Shown one piece after another: positions 41,266-49,763 of a stretch of 64,000 nt of DNA; positions within the stretch are counted from its first letter, which is position 1; the number at the start of each line of letters is the position of its first letter. The notes under the pieces were generated by a model that was not told the DNA's origin, did no database searches, and saw only the letters and a program-made list of their open reading frames with translations. The translations under genes and the position numbers were made by a program. Source of the stretch: Caldilineaceae bacterium (lineage in GTDB: Bacteria > Chloroflexota > Anaerolineae > Caldilineales > Caldilineaceae); assembly GCA_022842065.1 (NCBI GenBank), contig JALHQH010000013.1, positions 186,001 through 250,000 of the forward strand. Reading direction: 5' to 3'.

Positions 41266-43956
41266 ATGGTTATGCAACACAAACGTCTTCTTGCGCTCAG
41301 CGGCTTTGGCCTGCTGCTGCTCCTTGGCCTATTTCTGGGCCGGCAATGGGTGGCCCACGCCCAAACCGATCCGCCGGTCCATCCTGATGGCTGGGATTTA
41401 TCCTTTGCCGGTGACGGTCAGCTGGAAGTAGACCAAAATTGCACGTGGGGTGGGGTAGCTCATGTGCAAGCCGATGACAAATTCATTGTTAGCACAACGT
41501 GTAACGGAGAGGGTTCTTTATTACGCTATTTGCCCGATGGCTTACTCGACCCAGCTTTTGGCGTCAACGGGCGCATCGCAACCGGTGACGACGATTATCG
41601 GGAGGCAGACCGACTAACAACACAAGCCGACGGCAAGATTGTGGCGGCGGTCGGCTTGCGCGTGACGCGCTTTCACGGCAATGGCACCCTGGATACCAGC
41701 TTTGGCGTCAATGGGGTGGCCGACGCCTTTGGCGTTTCTGACGAAAATAATCTGTTTACCGGAATCGGGCTACAGCCAGATGGCAAGTTGATTGCCGTTG
41801 GGGTCCGCAATCAACAGCCGCTGATTGCCCGCTACACGCAAGACGGCCACCTTGACACCACCTTTCAGGGGCAGGGTTATCGCGTAGAAGCGATTCCTGC
41901 ACATGAACAAACTTGGTGGGGCTCTAATCGTTGGCATGGGGTAGCGATTCAGCCCGATGGTAAAGTGGTCGTAGGACGCACCACCGCCCGCTTAATCGAC
42001 CCTTTTTATGAGATATATGATAACAATGCGATTGTGGTGCGCTTTAATGCCGATGGCGCGTTGGACATCAGTTTTGGTAGTGGCGGCATCGTCAATTGTG
42101 GCGCGGAAGCGGATTCCATCTGGTTCAATGAACTTGCCCTTCAGTCTGACGGCAAAATTCTGGTTGGGCTAGACCCCGATGACACAGAAATAACTTTGAT
42201 TCGCCTATTACCATCAGGCGCCAACGATCCTTCTTTTGTTGCGCCCCAAATTGGCTCTTCCTACAATATTCAAGTTGATCACACCGGCCGGATTTTAATG
42301 ACGTGGGTGGATAGTTTATATCGTTTACTGCCTGATGGAAATATCGATGTGAGTTTCGGGGAGAATGGTGTTCTATCCCCACCTGGCCGTAATATTTCTT
42401 TTGCCATGCAGGCTGATGGACGCATCTTAGTTTCCAATAATGCATATGAAGATGACAAAGTCCAAATATTTCGCTACACGGACAATCGCTCGCCGGCCCC
42501 AGGCACCCCGCCGGCCCCAACGGCAACGGTTACCCCAACCGCCACGCCAACCCCATCCCCCACCCCAACACCGCTGCCCCCGGAACAGCGCGCCTTGGCC
42601 CTCGTTTATGCCGTTCTCGACAACAACCTGGGCAGCGAGTGGACGCGGTTAGTCAACAACATCGAAGCCGGAGCGCATGGCGGCGTGGATGTCCGTTTGC
42701 TGATCGACGGCCCGGCCATCGGCGACGCCTATGTCTACCAGATCCAGCCGGATCGCAACCCCTATTGCCCGACGATTGAAAATCCAACTTGCGATGGCCG
42801 CTACAGTGAAGGCTATAACTATCAACGCTTCTTCACCGAGGACACGGCGCGCCCGCACGCCCTCTATCAATTCCTGGTTGATAGTTTCAACGCCTATCCA
42901 CAAGCGCCGCAGATTTCGCTCACCATCATCGGTCACGGCAGTGGCTGGGGGGCGAATGCCTTGCCCGCGCAACCGAGCATCTGGCGCGACCAGAATGACA
43001 CCCTGGGCGGCATGTTGTGGGATGATCACACCGGCGTCCAAAGCGGCAGCCGTTCCCTCTCCACCCTGGCGCTGGGGCAGGCCATCCATTGGGCCACCAC
43101 CGAAACCGGGCGCACCATCAACCTGCTCTATCTCGACGGCTGCTCCATGGGCATGACCGAAGTCGCCTACGAATTGCGCAACCGCGCCGACTATCTGCTC
43201 GCCTCGCCCAACACCGACTGGGCCACCTTTGCCTATGACCAACTGCTGCCCCTGGCACGCGATGATCGCGACGGGCGCGCCTTGGGCGAAGCGTGGCTGG
43301 CCGCCGAAGCCGCGCTCATGCGCAGCCGCACCGGCTATCCCTTCACCCTGGCCTTGACTGATTTGCGCCAGATCGACCCCCTGGCGACCACCGTCACCGC
43401 CTTTGCCGATGCGCTGCAAGGGGTGATCCCCACGCAGCGGGCGGCCCTCACCCTGGCCTATCAACAGAGTGACCGCTTTGACAGCAACTACGACGCCAAG
43501 TTGGATAGCAACGACAACTACCTGGATCTGCGTGATTTTGCCGCCCAGGTACAGCGCAGCGGCATCACCGATACGCTGGTCATCAGTCACGCCCAGGCCG
43601 TGCAAACCCTGTTGAGTTCAGTCGTCATCACCGTCGCCCAGCAGAATGGTTCGCCCTGGCTGGCCGAAGAGCAGCGCTGGAACTGGCACAATCTCGGCGG
43701 CTTGAGCATCTATGCCCCGCTGCATGAAGATGATGCCAAGCGCCGCATCTACTACACTAAAGAAAATCTAGCCTGGGCCGCCGACAGCACCTGGGACGAA
43801 TTCCTCACCACCTTCTGGGCCACTGCCGCCGACGCCGCAACCGCCACCGCCGAGCTGCCGGTCTGTTATGCCACGACACAGGGTTGCGTGGGGTTGGCCA
43901 ATCCGCTGCCAATGCAGCCGCCCCTAGCCGTTTTCTTGCCGATCATTGGGCGGTAA
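41266..43956 (+). CDS. Secreted clostripain-family (C11) protease with delta-60 repeats
   Basis: An 896-residue exported protein, paralogue of the C-terminal two thirds of the protein at 34744-39162. A signal peptide ends near VAHAQT; HPDGWDLSFAGDGQ opens a set of delta-60 repeats (about 37-405). A Thr/Pro linker (TPTATPTPSPTPTPLPP) leads to the C11 domain with His557 (IGHGSGW) and Cys626 (LDGCSMGM). The end is LAVFLPIIGR. Start at ATG 41266 with AAAGGA upstream; an earlier in-frame ATG overlaps the palindrome. It lacks the PKD and N-terminal modules of its paralogue, so one probably arose by duplication and domain loss or gain. Confidence 0.92.
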   Translation: MVMQHKRLLALSGFGLLLLLGLFLGRQWVAHAQTDPPVHPDGWDLSFAGDGQLEVDQNCTWGGVAHVQADDKFIVSTTCNGEGSLLRYLPDGLLDPAFGVNGRIATGDDDYREADRLTTQADGKIVAAVGLRVTRFHGNGTLDTSFGVNGVADAFGVSDENNLFTGIGLQPDGKLIAVGVRNQQPLIARYTQDGHLDTTFQGQGYRVEAIPAHEQTWWGSNRWHGVAIQPDGKVVVGRTTARLIDPFYEIYDNNAIVVRFNADGALDISFGSGGIVNCGAEADSIWFNELALQSDGKILVGLDPDDTEITLIRLLPSGANDPSFVAPQIGSSYNIQVDHTGRILMTWVDSLYRLLPDGNIDVSFGENGVLSPPGRNISFAMQADGRILVSNNAYEDDKVQIFRYTDNRSPAPGTPPAPTATVTPTATPTPSPTPTPLPPEQRALALVYAVLDNNLGSEWTRLVNNIEAGAHGGVDVRLLIDGPAIGDAYVYQIQPDRNPYCPTIENPTCDGRYSEGYNYQRFFTEDTARPHALYQFLVDSFNAYPQAPQISLTIIGHGSGWGANALPAQPSIWRDQNDTLGGMLWDDHTGVQSGSRSLSTLALGQAIHWATTETGRTINLLYLDGCSMGMTEVAYELRNRADYLLASPNTDWATFAYDQLLPLARDDRDGRALGEAWLAAEAALMRSRTGYPFTLALTDLRQIDPLATTVTAFADALQGVIPTQRAALTLAYQQSDRFDSNYDAKLDSNDNYLDLRDFAAQVQRSGITDTLVISHAQAVQTLLSSVVITVAQQNGSPWLAEEQRWNWHNLGGLSIYAPLHEDDAKRRIYYTKENLAWAADSTWDEFLTTFWATAADAATATAELPVCYATTQGCVGLANPLPMQPPLAVFLPIIGR

Positions 43957-43990
43957 ACGGCTTGATTGCGCGCGGGATGGGAAATTAGGG

Positions 43991-44178
43991 CTAGTGTAGT
44001 GTTACGCAAGTTTTGCGGAATTAGCCACGGCGTGGCGGCAGAAGGTAGGCCAGCTTTTAAGGCTGGCGTCCTGGACCCGCAGGTTGAAACCTGCGGCTAC
44101 CATCTGCCGTCACGCCGTGACTCGATCCGCACCGCGAACTACCTTATTAATCTAGCGAAATTTACCTGACACGAGCAG
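43991..44178. repeat. CTAG-ended palindromic cassette C
   Basis: Left end CTAGTGTAGTGTTACGCAAG; the right end is degenerate (CCTGACACGAG). The interior has GCCACGGCGTGGCGGCAGAA paired with CTGCCGTCACGCCGTGAC, enclosing AGCTTTTAAGGCT and CAGGTTGAAACCTG hairpins. Confidence 0.7.
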
Positions 44179-44219
44179 TTTACCCGGCAATACCCCCTCC
44201 CCTGGAACAAAAATCTCAC

Positions 44220-44247
44220 TTGACAGGTGGGACAGATCCGCTATAAT
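44220..44247 (+). promoter_or_regulatory. Promoter of the sugar ABC transporter operon
   Basis: TTGACA (44220-44225) and TATAAT (44242-44247) are separated by 16 bp, giving an 80-nt leader before the binding-protein ATG at 44322. Confidence 0.8.
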
Positions 44248-44321
44248 GCGCCAAGTCCACTAGCGTTATCCGGCTATTCCAACCCCCATCCATCCCACCA
44301 GATTCAGCAGAGGAGCGAACT

Positions 44322-45689
44322 ATGGCTATTAACACCTTAAGTCGTCGACAGTTTCTCGCATTATCCGCTGTTGTCAGTGCTTCCACACTGGCTGCTTGTG
44401 CCGCACCGGTTGTTACCAATCAAGGGGCGGCGGCCCCTGCCGCCGCGGCGGCCGTTGTCACCCATTGGGCTTACTCCCTCTTACCGCTCGATCGGACGAC
44501 CCTGAAGAGTGTCCCTGCCGACACAACCGAGAATGTGGTCAATTATTTTGCCCTGAATGTCGAGCAGTTCAACGAGCTTGAGCCAGAGACGGAGGTGCAG
44601 CTCGAATATTTGCCGCATGATCAAAGCTGGTTCGCCAAACTCGACGCCTCGCTGATCGCCGGCACCCCGCCCGATGTGGTGCAGGGGCCGGTTTCCGAGG
44701 CCGCCAAATACATCCCGCTGGGCGCACTCTCGCCGGTGAATGACTACATGTCCGAGGAGATCAAAACTGATCTGCACCAAGCCGTGGCGGCCGAGGCGAG
44801 TTTTGATGACCTGCAATATCTCTGGCCGTGGCGCCTTTCCTTTGGCGGTGGCATCGCGATCAACGCGGGGATGTGGGAGCAAAATGGCGTCGCGGATTTG
44901 CTGCCCAAGGGCGAGAGCCGCCGCTGGTTGATGGACGAATTTTTGGAGGCGGCCAAAGCGAACACCACCGGTGATGTCTATGGCACGGTGCTCTCGACCG
45001 ACATTCACTATCAGATCACCCAATTTATGTTTGGTTTCGGTGCGCGCCTCTTTAATGAGGATGAGACCAAGGTGATCCTCAACAGCCCCGAAGGTGTGGC
45101 CGGTTTACAATGGCTGGTTGATCTGGAAAATCTCCACAAGGTCGCGGTCCCCGGCAGTGCCATTCGCAAGGCACAAGAGGCCGGCCAACTTTTCACCGAG
45201 GGCAAAGCAGCCACCTTCCCCTCCCAGGGTTCCGGCAAAACCCCGCCGGAATTTGCCGAACGGCCCGAGGTCAAGTGGTTCTGGGCCCCGCCCCCCAATG
45301 TGCCTGGCCAGGAGCCGGTTGTCATGACCAACATCCACGGCCACTATGTCTTCCAACAGAAGGATGCCGACCGCACCGCCGCGGCCCACCGTTGGACGCA
45401 GTTCCTCGTCCGACCCGAGGCGCTCCAGTTGTCGCTCGATCAATTTGGCATGCCGCCGGCTCTCCAGTCGCTTTGGGGCGAGATTGAAGATGAGAATATG
45501 AAAGTTGGGCTACGCTTTACCGACATGATGGCAACCTTTGGCCGCCGCGCCAGCGCCGCCGCGATCACCTTCTCGCTTGCCCCGCGCATGCTCGAAGCCG
45601 CCCTCAGTGGCCAGTTAACTCCCCAACAGGCCCTCGACGAATTTGCCGCCGAAGGCAATAAGTTGATTGAAGAAGCGATGGCGGGGTAG
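44322..45689 (+). CDS. Sugar ABC transporter substrate-binding lipoprotein
   Basis: A 455-residue family 1-type extracellular binding protein. The N-terminus has a Tat-like SRRQFLALSAV and a lipobox ASTLAAC, followed by an Ala/Pro linker. The body shows the typical AGTPPDVVQGP, VNDYMSEEIK and NSPEGVAGLQWLVD blocks. It captures a carbohydrate or related solute outside the membrane for the two permeases that follow. AGAGGAGC precedes the ATG. Ligand not predictable. Confidence 0.93.
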   Translation: MAINTLSRRQFLALSAVVSASTLAACAAPVVTNQGAAAPAAAAAVVTHWAYSLLPLDRTTLKSVPADTTENVVNYFALNVEQFNELEPETEVQLEYLPHDQSWFAKLDASLIAGTPPDVVQGPVSEAAKYIPLGALSPVNDYMSEEIKTDLHQAVAAEASFDDLQYLWPWRLSFGGGIAINAGMWEQNGVADLLPKGESRRWLMDEFLEAAKANTTGDVYGTVLSTDIHYQITQFMFGFGARLFNEDETKVILNSPEGVAGLQWLVDLENLHKVAVPGSAIRKAQEAGQLFTEGKAATFPSQGSGKTPPEFAERPEVKWFWAPPPNVPGQEPVVMTNIHGHYVFQQKDADRTAAAHRWTQFLVRPEALQLSLDQFGMPPALQSLWGEIEDENMKVGLRFTDMMATFGRRASAAAITFSLAPRMLEAALSGQLTPQQALDEFAAEGNKLIEEAMAG

Positions 45690-45695
45690 GGGATA

Positions 45696-45801
45696 GGTAG
45701 ATAAGTAAATCGGTAAATCAGTACATCAGTACACTGGTGAAAGTGTATCTACCGATTTACCGATTTACTTATCTACCGATTTACTGATTTACCGATTTAC
45801 C
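45696..45801. repeat. Inverted and tandem GTAAATCG repeat
   Basis: GGTAGATAAGTAAATCGGTA and following bases (45696-45719) are inverted at 45754-45777, and a further partial copy runs to 45801. It lies between the binding-protein and first permease genes and would form a strong hairpin in the polycistronic RNA, which often tunes higher expression of the binding protein. Confidence 0.8.
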
Positions 45802-45816
45802 TTCACAGGAGCAACT

Positions 45817-46704
45817 ATGGCGCGACGACTAGTTGGTAGGCAAACCCAAAGCGCATTGTGGGGCTACTTTTTTGTGTTGCCTAGCCTGCTGATGTTTTTG
45901 ATCTTTTCGCTCTACCCGATGATCGATTCGATTGTGCTCAGCTTTCAGCGGCTGCGGCTGACGGGGCGCGAATGGGTGGGGCTGCAGAACTATGCCCGCC
46001 TATTGGATGAGACCGCCTTTTTCACGATTCTCTTCAATACCTTTCTCTATGCCGTGCTGATTGTGCCGATGGGCCTTTTGCTCTCGCTGACGATGGCCGC
46101 GCTGATCTTTCGCCTGCCGACCCCCGTCCAGACCTTCTTCAAATCCGCCTTTTATCTGCCAGTGGTCACTTCCGGCGTGGTGCTCAGTATGGTCTGGCTC
46201 TATCTCTATGACCCGGCCTTTGGCCTGCTTAACTACCTGCTCGGCAATGTGGGGCTGGAGCCGGTGCTCTGGCTGGCGGATCCCACCTTTAGTCTGCTCA
46301 GCATTGTGATCATGTACCACGCCTCGCACTGGGGCGGTTCGATCATTCTGCTGACGGCCTCGATGGGCGGCATTCCGAAAGAGCTTTACGAAGCGGCGGC
46401 GATCGAGGGTGCGTCGATTCTGCGCCAGGTGATCTCGATTACCGTGCCGCTCTTAAAACCGGCGCTCACCTACGTGTCGATCCTGGGCACCATCGCCTCG
46501 TTGCAGATCTTCACCGAGATCTTCGTCATGACCCGTGGCGGGCCAAACTACGCGACGACCAATATGGTCTTTTCGATCTACGAATATGGCTTCATCCGCT
46601 TTGACTTTGGCCGCGCCTCCGCCGTCGCCGTCATCCTGCTGGTCATGACCGTCTCGCTGGCCGTGGTCCAATTCCGCGTGCTGCGGTCCAATGTTGAGTA
46701 TTAG
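45817..46704 (+). CDS. Sugar ABC transporter permease (MalF-like)
   Basis: A 295-residue inner-membrane permease with six predicted helices and the EAA motif KELYEAAAIEGASILRQVISITVPLL, where the cytoplasmic loop contacts the ATPase. ACAGGAGC precedes the ATG. It pairs with the following permease 12 bp downstream. No ATPase gene is in the operon, so a shared ATPase encoded elsewhere is expected. Confidence 0.94.
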   Translation: MARRLVGRQTQSALWGYFFVLPSLLMFLIFSLYPMIDSIVLSFQRLRLTGREWVGLQNYARLLDETAFFTILFNTFLYAVLIVPMGLLLSLTMAALIFRLPTPVQTFFKSAFYLPVVTSGVVLSMVWLYLYDPAFGLLNYLLGNVGLEPVLWLADPTFSLLSIVIMYHASHWGGSIILLTASMGGIPKELYEAAAIEGASILRQVISITVPLLKPALTYVSILGTIASLQIFTEIFVMTRGGPNYATTNMVFSIYEYGFIRFDFGRASAVAVILLVMTVSLAVVQFRVLRSNVEY

Positions 46705-46716
46705 AAAGGGAACCAA

Positions 46717-47628
46717 GTGTCGAGCCGCATTGTTTTGGCCTCACCGCCCATTCGGCGCAAAAACCTGCTGGCCCGCGCGACGCGCGGCTGGCGCGAGGCG
46801 ACGCCCTCTGAGCGCGGCTTTATGGTGTTCGCCTATCTGGTCCTGACGGGGTGGGCGGTGGTGAGCATCTTCCCGCTCTACTGGATGGTGACGACCGCGT
46901 TGAAACCGCCCACCGTCGTCATGAGTCTGCCCCCCGAGTGGATTCCGACGAGTGTGTCGCTGAATAATTTTCGCGAAGCCTTTGCCAATTCGCCGGTGGC
47001 GCGCTGGACGGTTAACAGTCTGCTGATGGCCTTATCGGTGACCGGGTTTCAACTGCTCTTTGCGACGATGGCTGGTTATGGCTTTGCCAAGAAGCGCTTT
47101 CCCGGCCGCGAATTACTCTTCTGGATCTATGTCAGTTCGATGATGATCCCCGGCTTTGCGCTGATCATTCCCCTGTTCACACTGATGACGCGGTTTGGGC
47201 TTGTGAACAGCTACCTGGGGCTGATCGCGCCGGGGTTGTCAGCCCCCTTTGGCGTCTTTCTCATGCGCCAATTCATCCAAACCTTGCCCACCGAACTGAT
47301 CGAAGCGGCCACCATCGACGGCTGCTCAGAGCTGGGCGTCTTCAAAAATATTATCCTCCCCTTATCCAAGCCGGGGCTAGCCGTGCTGGGCATCTTTGTT
47401 TTTATGGGCCAATGGAATGCCTTCTTCTGGCCCATGATCGTGATCAATTCGGCGGACATGATGCCGTTAACGGTCGGGTTTGCGCTGCTGGCCAACCGCG
47501 AACTGCGCGTCAACTACGGCGCATTGATGGCCGCCGGCACCTATATGGCGCTGGCACAGGTGATCGTCTTCTTCTCTTTCCAGCGTTACTTTGTGCAGGG
47601 CATTACGGTAGGGGGGATTAAGGGATGA
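46717..47628 (+). CDS. Sugar ABC transporter permease (MalG-like)
   Basis: A 303-residue permease, six helices, with the EAA loop TELIEAATIDGCSELGVFKN and the MalG-type start FMVFAYLVLTGWAVVSIFPLYWM. It starts at GTG 46717 with AAAGGG upstream. Forms the translocation pore with the previous gene product. Confidence 0.94.
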   Translation: MSSRIVLASPPIRRKNLLARATRGWREATPSERGFMVFAYLVLTGWAVVSIFPLYWMVTTALKPPTVVMSLPPEWIPTSVSLNNFREAFANSPVARWTVNSLLMALSVTGFQLLFATMAGYGFAKKRFPGRELLFWIYVSSMMIPGFALIIPLFTLMTRFGLVNSYLGLIAPGLSAPFGVFLMRQFIQTLPTELIEAATIDGCSELGVFKNIILPLSKPGLAVLGIFVFMGQWNAFFWPMIVINSADMMPLTVGFALLANRELRVNYGALMAAGTYMALAQVIVFFSFQRYFVQGITVGGIKG

Positions 47629-48022
47629 CAAGGTGACAAGGTGAAGGGGTGACAGGGTGAAGGAGTGACAGGGTGAAGGGGTGATATTGTTGGTCTACCT
47701 TACCACGGGATTCAAATCCCGCTCTGACAGCGAGAAACCCGGGAACCCTCTGGGTGCAGCGGCTCGGATCGTTTTCTCAGCCGCTGAGGCGGCTTCTCGC
47801 TGTTAGCAAGGGGTTTCAACCCCATTGCGTAAGGTAGACCAACCGTATCAAGGGGTGACTGGGTGACGGCGGCCAGGATATACATTCTCCGCGCCTGTGG
47901 ACGCTGTTCGGTGTCAACCTGGGGTTTAACCCATGGCGCTTAGATTCACCTTGTCACCCCTTCACTTGTCATCCCCTCTTTGCTGAGTATTAAAACGATT
48001 AATCAACAGAAAAAGGTGACAT
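47629..48022. repeat. Gap with GGTGAC/AAGGGG tandem repeat and long palindrome
   Basis: From about 47625 to 47683 a 9-bp unit alternating GGTGACAAG/GGTGAAGGG is repeated six or more times. GTTGGTCTACCTTAC (47689-47703) is inverted at 47829-47843, enclosing further hairpins. The CACCTTGTC unit recurs near 47950. No gene is seen. Confidence 0.75.
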
Positions 48023-49648
48023 ATGAGTTTTGCATATACGGGGATTCAATACCGACCGGCCGCGCCGGGGCGGCAGGGGATGGTCTCATCGGCTCATCCA
48101 TTGGCGTCGGTGGCGGGGTTACGGACGTTAATGGAAGGGGGCAATGCGATTGATGCCGCGGTCGCGGTTGCTTCCTGTTTGGGTGCAACCGAAATGGGGC
48201 TTTCCGGCATTGGCGGGGTTGGCTGGATGCAGATCTACCATGCCAAGACGAATACCCACATTTGTCTCGACTATCAAGGGTGGAGCCCGTACGCGGCCGA
48301 GCGCACGATGTTTGATGGTGCCGAACAGCTTTTGCGCGGGATCAAGTCGCCGATGACGCCGGGGTCGCCGGCAGGTTGGTGTGCGGCGTTGGAACGCTTT
48401 GGCACGATGGATCGTGCCAGTGTCTTTAAGCATGTGATCGAAATCTGTGAAGAGGGCCACCCGGTCACCGTCCATGCCGCCAACATTGTCAACACCTACG
48501 AGCCGTGGCTGCGCGAGCATCCCTCGTCGGTGGACTTTTTCTTCCCACAGGGCGCGCCCATGCGCGTGGGGCAGTTACACAAACAGCCGGACCTGGCGCG
48601 CACCTTCCGCGCCCTGGTTGAGGGTGGCCCTGAGGTCTATTACACAGGTGAGATTGGGGACAAGATCGTCAATTTCTGTCAGGCCAACGGCGGGTTGCTG
48701 ACCAAACAGGATATGGCCGATCTCACCGTGGAGTGGGTGGAGCCGCTGGGCATCAGCTACCGGGATTTTATGGTCTATGGGCCACCGCCACCATCGAGCG
48801 CAATCCAGTGGTTACAGACGCTCAAGTTGCTGGAAGGGTACGACCTCAAAGGCATGGGGCATAACTCGGTTGAACATCTGCACACCCTCATTGAACTGGA
48901 GAAGCTCGCCATCGCCGACCGCATTCATTACAACGTCCGCCCTGGCGCGCCGATGGACCGGCTGCTCTCGGATGACTATTGCGCGGAACGGCGTAAATTG
49001 GTCAATCCCAAACAAGCGGCCCGGATTGGTGGGGCGCGCTATGCCACGACGATGGATGTCGGCAACGTCAAGCCCGGTGACGCCGGGATGCGTGAAAGCA
49101 CCACCCACTTTAATGTGGCGGATGCCGAAGGGAATGTGGTTTCTGCCACGCAAAGTCTTGGCGGCTTTGGCTGTGGCGTCGTGGTGCCTGGCACGGGGAT
49201 TCTGCTCAACGATTTTCTCTACTGGTTCGATCTCGATCCGCATAGCCCGAATGTGGTCGCCCCGCACAAGAAGGTGGAAATGTGTCTCTCCCCCGGCATG
49301 ATCTGGAAAAATGGCAAGGTCTTCGCCTGTATGGGCACGCCCGGCAGCCACGGCATTATGGAGACAACGCCGCAGTTCATGTCCAACCTGATGGATTTTG
49401 AGATGACCGTGCAGGCCGCCATCGAAGCCCCGCGCGTCCGGCCCCAGGAAGCCAACCGCGTGATTGTGGAAGGGCGCATTGGCGCAGAGGTGCGCGCCGG
49501 GCTGACCGCGCGCGGCCATTTGGTCGACCCCCAACCCGATTTCTCCATGGCTTTTGGCGGTGCCCAAGGACTCATGATCGACCCGGATAATGGCACCTTC
49601 ACCGGTGGGGCGGACCCACGCCGGGATGGTTACGCGGTGGGCTGGTAA
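48023..49648 (+). CDS. Gamma-glutamyltransferase family protein
   Basis: A 541-residue Ntn-hydrolase of the gamma-glutamyltranspeptidase family. The autoprocessing nucleophile is Thr360 in RESTTHFNVADAEGN; the small subunit would begin there. Family blocks ANGGNAIDAAVA-like (MEGGNAIDAAVAVAS), the oxyanion region and the C-terminal GGADPRRDGYAVGW are present. No signal peptide is seen, unlike classical periplasmic enzymes, so it may be cytoplasmic and act on gamma-glutamyl or related amide compounds. AAGGTGAC precedes the ATG. It sits between transporter and aminotransferase genes on the same strand, suggesting breakdown of an imported conjugate. Confidence 0.9.
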   Translation: MSFAYTGIQYRPAAPGRQGMVSSAHPLASVAGLRTLMEGGNAIDAAVAVASCLGATEMGLSGIGGVGWMQIYHAKTNTHICLDYQGWSPYAAERTMFDGAEQLLRGIKSPMTPGSPAGWCAALERFGTMDRASVFKHVIEICEEGHPVTVHAANIVNTYEPWLREHPSSVDFFFPQGAPMRVGQLHKQPDLARTFRALVEGGPEVYYTGEIGDKIVNFCQANGGLLTKQDMADLTVEWVEPLGISYRDFMVYGPPPPSSAIQWLQTLKLLEGYDLKGMGHNSVEHLHTLIELEKLAIADRIHYNVRPGAPMDRLLSDDYCAERRKLVNPKQAARIGGARYATTMDVGNVKPGDAGMRESTTHFNVADAEGNVVSATQSLGGFGCGVVVPGTGILLNDFLYWFDLDPHSPNVVAPHKKVEMCLSPGMIWKNGKVFACMGTPGSHGIMETTPQFMSNLMDFEMTVQAAIEAPRVRPQEANRVIVEGRIGAEVRAGLTARGHLVDPQPDFSMAFGGAQGLMIDPDNGTFTGGADPRRDGYAVGW

Positions 49649-49654
49649 GGTGAC

Positions 49655-49745
49655 AAGGTGAAGGGGTGACAAGGTGAAGCTTCCCTTGTCACCCCTTCAC
49701 CCTGTCACCCCTTCACCCCTTCACCTTGTCACCCCTTCACCCTGT
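49655..49745. repeat. Self-complementary GGTGACAAG/CTTGTCACC repeat
   Basis: GGTGACAAGGTGAAGGGGTG on the left is followed by inverted CCCTTGTCACCCCTTCACCC units on the right, around GAAGCTTC. The unit is the same as in 47625-47683 and 26657-26683. Confidence 0.75.
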
Positions 49746-49763
49746 CAAAAAAAGGACAAAACT

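Noticed and set aside
34744..43956. Sortase-anchored (LPXTG) proteins
   Set aside because: The LP tail lacks the Thr-Gly, the following membrane helix and positive tail, and no sortase gene is seen.
45696..45801. Possible CRISPR array
   Set aside because: The repeats are short, inverted as well as direct, with no regular unique spacers and no cas genes.
47625..47683. Possible CRISPR array or origin iterons
   Set aside because: The unit is only 9 bp with no spacers, and no replication initiator gene is present.
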